Origin: an uncultured Porphyromonadaceae bacterium
GTDB taxonomy: Bacteria > Bacteroidota > Bacteroidia > Bacteroidales > Muribaculaceae
Reading direction: 5' to 3'
DNA length: 5,940 nucleotides
NCBI GenBank assembly: GCA_900552325.1
Contig: URZG01000147.1
Coordinates: 1 to 5,940 of the forward strand
Under the pieces are notes generated by a model. That model saw nothing but the letters and a program-made list of their open reading frames with translations, was not told the origin of the DNA and ran no database searches. Position numbers and translations under genes: made by a program. Numbering within the stretch: position 1 is the first letter of the stretch; the number at the start of each line of letters is the position of its first letter. Below are positions 1 to 5,824 of the stretch, piece by piece.

Positions 1-1
1 G

Positions 2-36
2 GGGCGGCCGCGGCTTATGGCCGCCGGCCGCCCTTT
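2..36 (+). terminator. Probable rho-independent terminator of an upstream gene
   Basis: GGGCGGCCG at 2-10 pairs perfectly with CGGCCGCCC at 25-33. The stem continues with CGGC (11-14) against GCCG (20-23) around a single bulged C at 24, leaving a 5-base loop. The 3' arm runs into TTTCACTTTATT, a T-rich though imperfect tract. On the opposite strand no T run follows, so it fits termination of rightward transcription from a gene to the left of the window. If so, the 95-2254 gene needs its own promoter in the roughly 60 bases after it. The T tract is weak, so attenuation or an mRNA 3'-end stabiliser is also possible. Confidence 0.5.
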
Positions 37-46
37 CACTTTATTC

Positions 47-59
47 CCGGCATTGCCGG
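47..59. repeat. Short GC-rich inverted repeat in the leader of the first gene
   Basis: CCGGC at 47-51 and GCCGG at 55-59 flank a 3-base centre (ATT). It lies between the upstream terminator-like hairpin and the start codon at 95. It could be a small operator or a leader hairpin, but a 5-bp arm is short and may be chance in GC-rich sequence. Confidence 0.25.
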
Positions 60-68
60 AATTTACGT

Positions 69-76
69 TACCTTTC
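69..76 (+). promoter_or_regulatory. Weak candidate -7 box for the first operon
   Basis: TACCTTTC matches the Bacteroidetes -7 consensus TAnnTTTG at all but the final base and sits 18 bases before the ATG at 95. The only upstream TTG (53-55) is about 13 bases away, shorter than the usual 19-21 spacing to the -33 element. It is listed because the terminator-like hairpin at 2-36 implies a promoter must lie in this short gap, and this is the best candidate seen. Confidence 0.2.
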
Positions 77-94
77 TTTTTTACTTCCTAACAC

Positions 95-2254
95 ATGAAA
101 ATCCGACTTTTACTTTCATCGGCGATACGCGCCTTACTGCCTGTTTTATTGCTTCTTCTCTTCACACCGTCAGCCTCAGGTTCATGGTGGCGCGAATATC
201 AGAAAATGGCCATGTACATAAGTGCCGAGAGTATCGAAGAGATCGATTCGCCCCAGGAGCGCGCCGCCGCCGAACTTTTCAAAAAGGAATTTGCCGTTGA
301 CGGCAAATTCATCACCCCCTCGCAAATAGACCGCATCAGTTACGATAACTTCGACTGCATCTGGATCCACATCGACCGCAACGGCATCGGCACCGACATC
401 AGCGCATATAACGGATACAACTCACCGGAATTCATCGCGGCCGTGCGCAGATTCCACGAAGACGGCGGCAATCTGTATCTCTCGAAATTCGCCGTGGAAC
501 TGCTGTTTTCCGACGGTATCGGACGACTCGATGACAAATTCCGCCCCAACATATTCTCCGACAGTGAGGGGAAAAGCGAAGGCAATATATGGTGTATCAA
601 TGCTGAGATAGGCGCCCGCGCCCTTTCTCCCGGATGGGATACACCCACCCAGTACCACGACCGCAGCAACCACATAATATACTCCGGTCTGACCACAATG
701 AAGTCCACGGAATGGACAATAGAGAAAGACCCCATCTACGACCGCCATGTCTACAATGTATTTCCCATGCAGGGCACATCGGAAAAAGAGGAGACCAGAC
801 GATACGACCATAACTGTATGTGGCGTCTTTCGGGCAAAACAACCGAGAAACTGCGTCTGGGCATGTATATCGGCGACAACGACAAATTCAATATTGACGG
901 CATAGCCTATCCCCAGGAAAAAGCGGCCATAAAATTCGCGCAGACATTCAAGATAGACCAGGAGATCGAACTGATCACCAAAGACGACCTCGTGCGCATA
1001 GACCCGAACAACTTCGACTGCCTGTGGATACATATCGACCGCCCCGGCCTGACCCAAGGATGGACCAATCTGCCGGAAGCTTTCTGCAGCGACGAGTTCA
1101 TACTCAGACTAAAGGAATATGTGAAAACCGGAGGCAACCTCTATCTCACGAAATATGCCACACAACTTACCGTACCGGTAGAACGTCTCCCCGCGAAGTA
1201 CGCACCCAATATCTTCGGAACCGCTTCCGGAAACACCGGGGAGAATCCATGGTATATACAGGCTCAGATCAACTACAGATGGAAAGATTCGGAGCCGGAT
1301 ATATTCCATGACCGCACCCACCACGATATTTATCTTGAAATGGCCATGCAGCAGTGTCAGGGAAACGACGGATTCATATACGATGCCTTCCCGGCAATAC
1401 AGGGTGAAGCCGAAGACCACAACTGCATCTGGGACCTCAATAAATTCTATTCCACAGGCAACAAAGTGGAGCAGTTCCGCGAGGAAAATCTCGTGCGTAT
1501 CCTCGGGACGTGGGGACAGGTAGTCGACGATGCCGTGGCAGGCCTAATAGAATTCCGTCCCACACCTCAGATTCAGGGACGAATAATCGCCAACGGTCTT
1601 GCGGCCTATCAGTTCAATGAGTCGAATCCCCACAACGACAATATCGAGATTCTTACCAAGAACTGCATCAAATATCTCGGCAAATCAAGCGACTACAGAT
1701 TTACAAGTCCTGGCGAGGACAATGTCGCCAGATTCGAGGGGGATACAAAATCCATAGTACTCGGCACATGGGGACAGGACTGGGATCATCAGGCCGCCGG
1801 TATCGTGGAATTTGAACCCCGGATTGAAACGCGCTCCAAAGCAATCCGCTCCGATATCATTGACAATGAGATAAACAAGACCAAAGCTCATCCCGGCACA
1901 GTGATAGCCAACGGTATCGGATGCATGCAGCTGCACGCCAACGGCACCCGAAACGACTTCCTCGCCAACACCGAATTGCTTACCCGCAATATCGTGGACT
2001 ATCTCTCGCCGTGGCATGGCGAAATGACAGGCCTGGAGAATGTGACCCGTTCCGCCAAGGCAAGTTTCAGGGCCCGCAAGGGAGGTATCGACTTCGAAAA
2101 CCTACCCGTCGCCACCATCGTCACGGTCCACAGCGCTGACGGTCGCCTGACCGATACTTTCACAGCCGAGGGATGCGGCTCATGCGACATCTCCGCCCGC
2201 GGCCTCGTAATAGTCACCGCCAACGGTCTTTCCACAAAACTTCTCATACCTTAA
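95..2254 (+). CDS. Exported double-DUF4960 protein, probable fructan-locus binding protein
   Basis: 719 residues. Residues 1-29 form a signal peptide: K/R near the start, a leucine-rich core, then a small-residue stretch PSASG. No lipobox cysteine follows, so it is not an evident lipoprotein. Almost all the rest is DUF4960-like: N-half A1 (38-245), a complete A2-B2 copy (253-529), and a second C-half B1 (about 540-637). Both A halves keep HIDR (92-95, 313-316), DR[ST]xHxIY (189-196, 406-413) and DHNC[MI]W (238-243, 441-446). Both B halves have a GTWGQ motif and an IANG strand. Residues 657-719 form a beta-rich tail ending KLLIP, like a type A sorting domain. In Bacteroidetes, DUF4960 occurs in surface glycan-binding proteins of fructan loci; no catalytic family is recognised here, so a binding or scaffold role is inferred. 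The start is the only ATG giving a good signal peptide. It heads a two-gene operon. Confidence 0.94.
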   Translation: MKIRLLLSSAIRALLPVLLLLLFTPSASGSWWREYQKMAMYISAESIEEIDSPQERAAAELFKKEFAVDGKFITPSQIDRISYDNFDCIWIHIDRNGIGTDISAYNGYNSPEFIAAVRRFHEDGGNLYLSKFAVELLFSDGIGRLDDKFRPNIFSDSEGKSEGNIWCINAEIGARALSPGWDTPTQYHDRSNHIIYSGLTTMKSTEWTIEKDPIYDRHVYNVFPMQGTSEKEETRRYDHNCMWRLSGKTTEKLRLGMYIGDNDKFNIDGIAYPQEKAAIKFAQTFKIDQEIELITKDDLVRIDPNNFDCLWIHIDRPGLTQGWTNLPEAFCSDEFILRLKEYVKTGGNLYLTKYATQLTVPVERLPAKYAPNIFGTASGNTGENPWYIQAQINYRWKDSEPDIFHDRTHHDIYLEMAMQQCQGNDGFIYDAFPAIQGEAEDHNCIWDLNKFYSTGNKVEQFREENLVRILGTWGQVVDDAVAGLIEFRPTPQIQGRIIANGLAAYQFNESNPHNDNIEILTKNCIKYLGKSSDYRFTSPGEDNVARFEGDTKSIVLGTWGQDWDHQAAGIVEFEPRIETRSKAIRSDIIDNEINKTKAHPGTVIANGIGCMQLHANGTRNDFLANTELLTRNIVDYLSPWHGEMTGLENVTRSAKASFRARKGGIDFENLPVATIVTVHSADGRLTDTFTAEGCGSCDISARGLVIVTANGLSTKLLIP
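206..829 (+). other. DUF4960 N-half, copy A1
   Basis: Residues 38-245 of the first protein. It opens with MAMYIS and an alpha/beta segment (ERAAAELF), then HIDR, GGNLYLSKFA, NIF, the DRSNHIIY motif, and ends at DHNCMW. The C-half expected to follow directly is missing at this point, because the next residues start copy A2. Confidence 0.75.
287..310. repeat. Perfect 10-bp intragenic inverted repeat
   Basis: GAATTTGCCG (287-296) and CGGCAAATTC (301-310) are exact reverse complements around the tetraloop TTGA. It lies early in the first gene, encoding EFAVDGKF, and would form a stable hairpin in the mRNA about 190 bases after the start. It may be a coincidence of codon choice. Confidence 0.7.
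851..1681 (+). other. Complete DUF4960, copy A2-B2
   Basis: Residues 253-529 of the first protein. It has the same order of motifs as the single DUF4960 in the GH32 protein: GMYIG, EKAAIKFA, HIDR, GGNLYLTK, NIFG, DRTHHDIY, DHNCIWDLN, then without interruption ILGTWGQ, AGLIEF, IIANGLAAY and an N-rich helix ending IKYLG. Contiguity makes this the intact copy. Confidence 0.78.
1712..2005 (+). other. DUF4960 C-half, copy B1
   Basis: Residues about 540-637 of the first protein: ARFEGDTKSIVLGTWGQ, AAGIVEFEP, a loop longer than in the other copies (about 20 extra residues), GTVIANGIGCMQL, then LLTRNIVDYL. It lacks its own N-half immediately upstream and is the natural partner of A1, separated from it by the whole A2-B2 copy. 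Confidence 0.72.
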
Positions 2255-2265
2255 ACGAATTATCC

Positions 2266-5200
2266 GTGAATCTCAGAACTCCTGCCATAGCGGCAGCCAT
2301 AATGATCCTGCCGGGCTTCAATGCCCCGGCAGGGATCGTAGCACACTACCCGATGGAAATCAACAACTCGGCACAGATCTCCGAGCGTATCACCGGCCGT
2401 ACATTCGATGTGCTCGGTAACTTCGGTGCTGAAAAGGCACCGGGCGTAAAAGGGGACGCCCTGTATCTCGACGGCTACACCTCCTATATCGGTGCCGTTA
2501 TGCCGCGCCTCAACCCCATGCGGCGCGCCACCGTTTCGCTGTGGGTGGCCATAGACTCATACCCTATAGTGAAAGTCGACACCGAAGATCCCGGGGGACA
2601 GACATGTATCGTGAACTGTCTCGACGACAACGCCCGCACAGGATTCGGTTTCTTCCTCGGATTCGACGGCCAGTACAGTTTCCAGATATACGTCGGAGGA
2701 GAGAAAGCTGTGGTAAATGTGCCTTCAGGACTTCCCAAATACCGGTGGAACTGTCTTGCCGCTGTGATCGATGCCGATGCAGGAACTCTGGTATTCTACA
2801 ACAACGGCGAGGAAGTGGCCCGGTGCGACTGTTCTCACGGCGACATATCGTTCGGCGAGTCCACCATGCATATCGGTCAGGACGGCTGGGAAGAATGGCT
2901 CGGCACAGGAGCCGATGCCTTCCGGACAACAGCCTTCGGGGGCGTGATCGACGAGCTGACCGTCCACGACGAAGCGCTGACTCCCGATGTGATGCGCGGA
3001 TGGCGCGCGGATGCGACTCCGGTTGTCACGGCACCGGCAGCACGATATGAAGGTGACAGATGGCGCCCCATGTTCCACGGCCTACCCTCCGCTGCCTGGA
3101 CAAACGAGACCCACGGCCTTGTACGAGCCGATGACCGCTGGCATATTTTCTTCCAGAAAAACAGTCTCGGGCCATATATGGCACGGCTGCACTGGGGACA
3201 TCTCACCTCCACCGACCTCTACAACTGGTATGAAGAAAAGAGCGCTCTCGCTCCCGATGTCGCTATGGATATGAAGGGGTGTTGGAGCGGGTGTGTGTTC
3301 ACGGATCCTGAAATATCCGACAACCGGCCCAACATACTCTATACAGGAGTGGACTATGGCCGTGCCCGCATACTCCGCGCCACCCCCAACGACAATTCAC
3401 TTCTAAACTGGACAAAAGACGGTGCAGCCCTCATTGACGGACGCCCCGACGGACTCGGCGACGATTTCCGCGATCCCTATTTCTTCCGCAGCAACGGAAA
3501 ACCGTATATAATAGTAGGTTCCTCCCGCGACAACCGCGGTCTGGTAACTCTTCACAGATACGACAACGGCAACTGGACGCGCTATGAGAATGACGATTTC
3601 TACTGGGGCAAGCACACCGAGATAGACGGCAGCTTCATCGAAATGCCATCGCTGACTTTCATGCCCGACGGCACCGCGCTTTTCTGCTATACTCCTTTGG
3701 GGACCAAGGACGGCACGGTGGCATTGTACCGTACTGGCTCCATCGGCACCTCCGCCCCTGACGTGGGTCGCTTCATAACCGATAATGCATCGGTGGAACC
3801 GCGACGTATCGACATGTTCGGTCGTGACGGATACGGTCTTTTATCCCCTTCCATTTCCGTAACGGACGGACGTGTCATCGCACTCGGCATAGTTCCGGAT
3901 AAACTCGGAAGCGCCGACAACAAGGCGAACGGATGGGCGCACTGTTATTCACTCCCGCGGGAGTGGAGCCTTGACGCCGACCGCCAGCTGTGCCAGAAAC
4001 CGGCCAAGGAACTGGAACGTATGCGGCAGCGCCCCTCTTTCTCCCGGCAGAACTTCACCCTAAACGGCGAGCAGACCATAGGCGCAGGCCGACAGATGGA
4101 ATTCAAAGCCACCGCCATCTGCGGCACCGCACCGTGGGGAATACGTTTTCTAAAGAATCCTGACAATCCCGATCATTCCTACGCCTCTCTGACGATAAAT
4201 CCTGCCGACGGCACCGTCACCCTCTCGCTCCAGCACATGCCCCGCATCGTGAACGACCATATATATGACGGCCTTTACACGGCAAGTTTCCCCGATCTTA
4301 TCTCCCCGGGCAAAGAAGTGACAGTGAATCTGTTCATCGACGGCTCAATAGCCGACATATTCCTCAACGAACGATACGCCGCATCGGTGCGAATCTTTCC
4401 GCATGACGAAAACGGGTTACAGGCGGAGATATTCTCGCAGAACGGCGATACAGGCTTCACGTCAGTGGACGCATGGCCTCTTGATCCCGGTCACAATTAC
4501 TCCGCCACCTCGCATTTCATACCTGAAATAAAACCCTCGCACCGCATGGCGATGCTTGTGGAGAACAACAACTTCTCCACACTTTCCCCGTCAGAAAGGG
4601 CTGCGATAAATATCTTCCGGGCAACCTGTCCGGAGGGAGATATTCTCACACCTTCCGACCTTAGCGCGCTGCGCTTCGACAACTACGGCACATTGTGGGT
4701 ACATATCGATCGCACCGGAACGGCTCGCGAAGATATACCGCTGTCCACATCGGACGTTACCTCGGCCATCTCCTCATTCCTCGCGCAAAGCGGGTCGGTC
4801 TACCTTTCAGGCCACGCCACCCTGCTTCTTCCCGCTACCGGTCGTGTCGACAGCAAGTTCGCTCCCAATATCTTCGGCAACGGCGACGGCGGTAACGGCA
4901 ATGATGTATGGAATCTACAGCCCCGCATAGGGTATGCCTTCCGCGAAAGCGATCCCTCACAATATTACGACCGCTCCGGCCATTACATCTACCAGGATCT
5001 CTATACCGCTGACACCGGTGCCGGACGCACATTCCCGATGGAAGGTACCGGCGACGGCACCCCCATGTGGCGCGAAGACCATAACTGCATGTGGGATCTC
5101 AACGCCATACCGTTCAACGCCGATGGACGCAACACCGTGGAAAAGTTCGAGAACGAGACCAATTCCACAGTACTCGCCCAGTGGGGGCATGTGCAGGATC

Positions 5201-5643
5201 ATGCCGTGGCAGGAATCGTGGAATTTCATCCCGTAGCCCGATCACGAGCAGAGTCAGCTCAGGGTACAGTGATAGCGAACGGCCTTGCAGCCTGCGAACT
5301 CGCTCCCCGCTTCGGCGGCAACTCATATACAGCCAATGTCGAACGCCTGACCGCCAATATCCTGAGCTATCTCGAATTAAAGGACTCGCGGGGGAGCATC
5401 ACTGCGATCTCCTCTCCCGAATCCGACAAGGACTCTCCTGCGGAGCCTGAATTCATCGCCCGTAACGGAGGAGTGGAATACGACGGAGTGACTCCCGGCA
5501 CCGCCATATATATCTATTCTCCAGACGGCAGGCTCCTCACACGCTCCACCGCCGTTTATCCGTCCGGAGTAATATCCGTTCCCCGTCGCGGCGCAGTCAT
5601 AGTGCGCTGCGGCCAACATGCGGCCAAACTCCTTATAAAATAA
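2266..5643 (+). CDS. Exported LamG-GH32-DUF4960 protein, probable fructan hydrolase with altered nucleophile motif
   Basis: 1125 residues from GTG 2266, chosen because it follows the upstream stop by 11 bases and gives a signal peptide (NLRTPAIAAAIMILPGF..APA) aligned with that of the next gene. An in-frame ATG at 2173 would overlap the upstream gene and add an Arg-rich leader. LamG-like jellyroll: about 24-245. GH32 propeller: about 266-590, with HWGH, GCWSGC, FRDP (transition-state Asp403), an ECP-like EMP motif (acid/base Glu459) and LPREW. The nucleophile motif is W-T-N-E-T-H-G (278-284), so Glu281 sits where the family has Asp. GH32 C-terminal sandwich: about 600-745, with the FIDGS..DIF signature. 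DUF4960: 761-1038. Tail: about 1055-1125, ending KLLIK, similar to the first protein. GH32 enzymes cleave beta-fructans such as levan, inulin and sucrose. No lipobox, so periplasmic or exported through the tail. Activity is uncertain because of the Asp-to-Glu change. Confidence 0.93.
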   Translation: MNLRTPAIAAAIMILPGFNAPAGIVAHYPMEINNSAQISERITGRTFDVLGNFGAEKAPGVKGDALYLDGYTSYIGAVMPRLNPMRRATVSLWVAIDSYPIVKVDTEDPGGQTCIVNCLDDNARTGFGFFLGFDGQYSFQIYVGGEKAVVNVPSGLPKYRWNCLAAVIDADAGTLVFYNNGEEVARCDCSHGDISFGESTMHIGQDGWEEWLGTGADAFRTTAFGGVIDELTVHDEALTPDVMRGWRADATPVVTAPAARYEGDRWRPMFHGLPSAAWTNETHGLVRADDRWHIFFQKNSLGPYMARLHWGHLTSTDLYNWYEEKSALAPDVAMDMKGCWSGCVFTDPEISDNRPNILYTGVDYGRARILRATPNDNSLLNWTKDGAALIDGRPDGLGDDFRDPYFFRSNGKPYIIVGSSRDNRGLVTLHRYDNGNWTRYENDDFYWGKHTEIDGSFIEMPSLTFMPDGTALFCYTPLGTKDGTVALYRTGSIGTSAPDVGRFITDNASVEPRRIDMFGRDGYGLLSPSISVTDGRVIALGIVPDKLGSADNKANGWAHCYSLPREWSLDADRQLCQKPAKELERMRQRPSFSRQNFTLNGEQTIGAGRQMEFKATAICGTAPWGIRFLKNPDNPDHSYASLTINPADGTVTLSLQHMPRIVNDHIYDGLYTASFPDLISPGKEVTVNLFIDGSIADIFLNERYAASVRIFPHDENGLQAEIFSQNGDTGFTSVDAWPLDPGHNYSATSHFIPEIKPSHRMAMLVENNNFSTLSPSERAAINIFRATCPEGDILTPSDLSALRFDNYGTLWVHIDRTGTAREDIPLSTSDVTSAISSFLAQSGSVYLSGHATLLLPATGRVDSKFAPNIFGNGDGGNGNDVWNLQPRIGYAFRESDPSQYYDRSGHYIYQDLYTADTGAGRTFPMEGTGDGTPMWREDHNCMWDLNAIPFNADGRNTVEKFENETNSTVLAQWGHVQDHAVAGIVEFHPVARSRAESAQGTVIANGLAACELAPRFGGNSYTANVERLTANILSYLELKDSRGSITAISSPESDKDSPAEPEFIARNGGVEYDGVTPGTAIYIYSPDGRLLTRSTAVYPSGVISVPRRGAVIVRCGQHAAKLLIK
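3950..3965. repeat. Perfect 16-bp palindrome inside the GH32 region
   Basis: CACTCCCGCGGGAGTG equals its own reverse complement. It encodes the conserved SLPRE segment of GH32, so protein constraint explains part of it. The symmetry does not extend beyond 16 bases. Confidence 0.7.
4546..5379 (+). other. DUF4960 fused to the GH32 protein
   Basis: Residues 761-1038 of the GH32 protein. Motifs in order: MAMLVE, ERAAINIF, HIDR (813-816), NIFGN followed by a Gly/Asn/Asp-rich loop, DRSGHYIY (902-909), DHNCMWDLN (938-946), LAQWGH, AGIVEFHP, GTVIANGLAA and LTANILSYL. The two halves are contiguous. This copy is the reference against which the scrambled order in the upstream protein stands out. Confidence 0.8.
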
Positions 5644-5683
5644 GCCCCGGCGCGCACATTCAGCCCCCGGCGGCACGATTTTG

Positions 5684-5706
5684 ATAACATCCGCAACATC
5701 TGTTAT
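5684..5706. promoter_or_regulatory. Candidate operator inverted repeat upstream of the third gene
   Basis: ATAACA (5684-5689) and TGTTAT (5701-5706) are exact reverse complements with an 11-base spacer. Inside lies a short direct repeat, AACATC at 5686-5691 and 5695-5700. The element ends about 24 bases before the -7 box at 5730, covering the position expected for -33 and just upstream, where an activator or repressor would bind. The arms are only 6 bp. Confidence 0.35.
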
Positions 5707-5729
5707 AGGCCCCGACGCACCCTTTTTCG

Positions 5730-5737
5730 TAACTTTG
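5730..5737 (+). promoter_or_regulatory. Bacteroidetes-type -7 box for the third gene
   Basis: TAACTTTG matches the consensus TAnnTTTG exactly. No TTG/TTTG is seen 19-21 bases upstream, so the -33 element is missing or replaced by an activator site (see the inverted repeat at 5684-5706). Transcription would start near 5744, giving a leader of about 80 bases before the ATG at 5825. No convincing terminator is seen between the stop at 5643 and this box, so readthrough from the first operon remains possible. Confidence 0.5.
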
Positions 5738-5754
5738 CCCCGCTTTCGGGCCGC

Positions 5755-5785
5755 GACGTCCCCTCCCCGTCAGCACAGGGGCGTC
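5755..5785 (+). promoter_or_regulatory. Leader hairpin upstream of the third gene
   Basis: GACG-CCCCT (5755-5764, with T5759 bulged) pairs with AGGGG-CGTC (5777-5785), giving a 9-bp GC-rich stem and a 12-base loop. It lies inside the predicted 5' leader, about 10 bases after the expected transcription start and 40 bases before the ATG. No T run follows, so it is not a terminator as it stands. It could affect mRNA stability or translation. Confidence 0.35.
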
Positions 5786-5824
5786 CCCCGGTAAAAACAA
5801 ATCCTTCACTATTCTCCAATCCCG

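Noticed and set aside
422..1057. A 211-codon open frame on the minus strand, with other long minus-strand frames at 340-735, 1109-1420, 1685-2017 and 2725-3078
   Set aside because: They lie antisense to two clear genes with recognisable domains, have no family motifs, overlap each other and reflect the GC-rich codon pattern of the sense genes.
2173..2265. The in-frame ATG at 2173 as start of the GH32 gene
   Set aside because: It would overlap the upstream gene by 82 bases and put an Arg/His-rich stretch before the signal peptide. GTG at 2266 gives a normal signal peptide and normal operon spacing.
2302..2304. The ATG at 2302 as start of the GH32 gene
   Set aside because: It would leave only about ten residues before the mature protein and remove the basic N-terminus and most of the hydrophobic core of the signal peptide.
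1412..5102. Near-identical DNA around the DHNC codons (1412-1441 and 5074-5102) as a mobile or recombination repeat
   Set aside because: The similarity follows the protein homology of the DUF4960 copies, with differences at third codon positions, so it reflects an ancient domain duplication and not a recent repeat.
5644..5682. A terminator after the GH32 gene
   Set aside because: The stretch is GC-rich and is followed by ATTTTG, but I could not find a stem with matching arms; the CCGGCG elements are direct rather than inverted.
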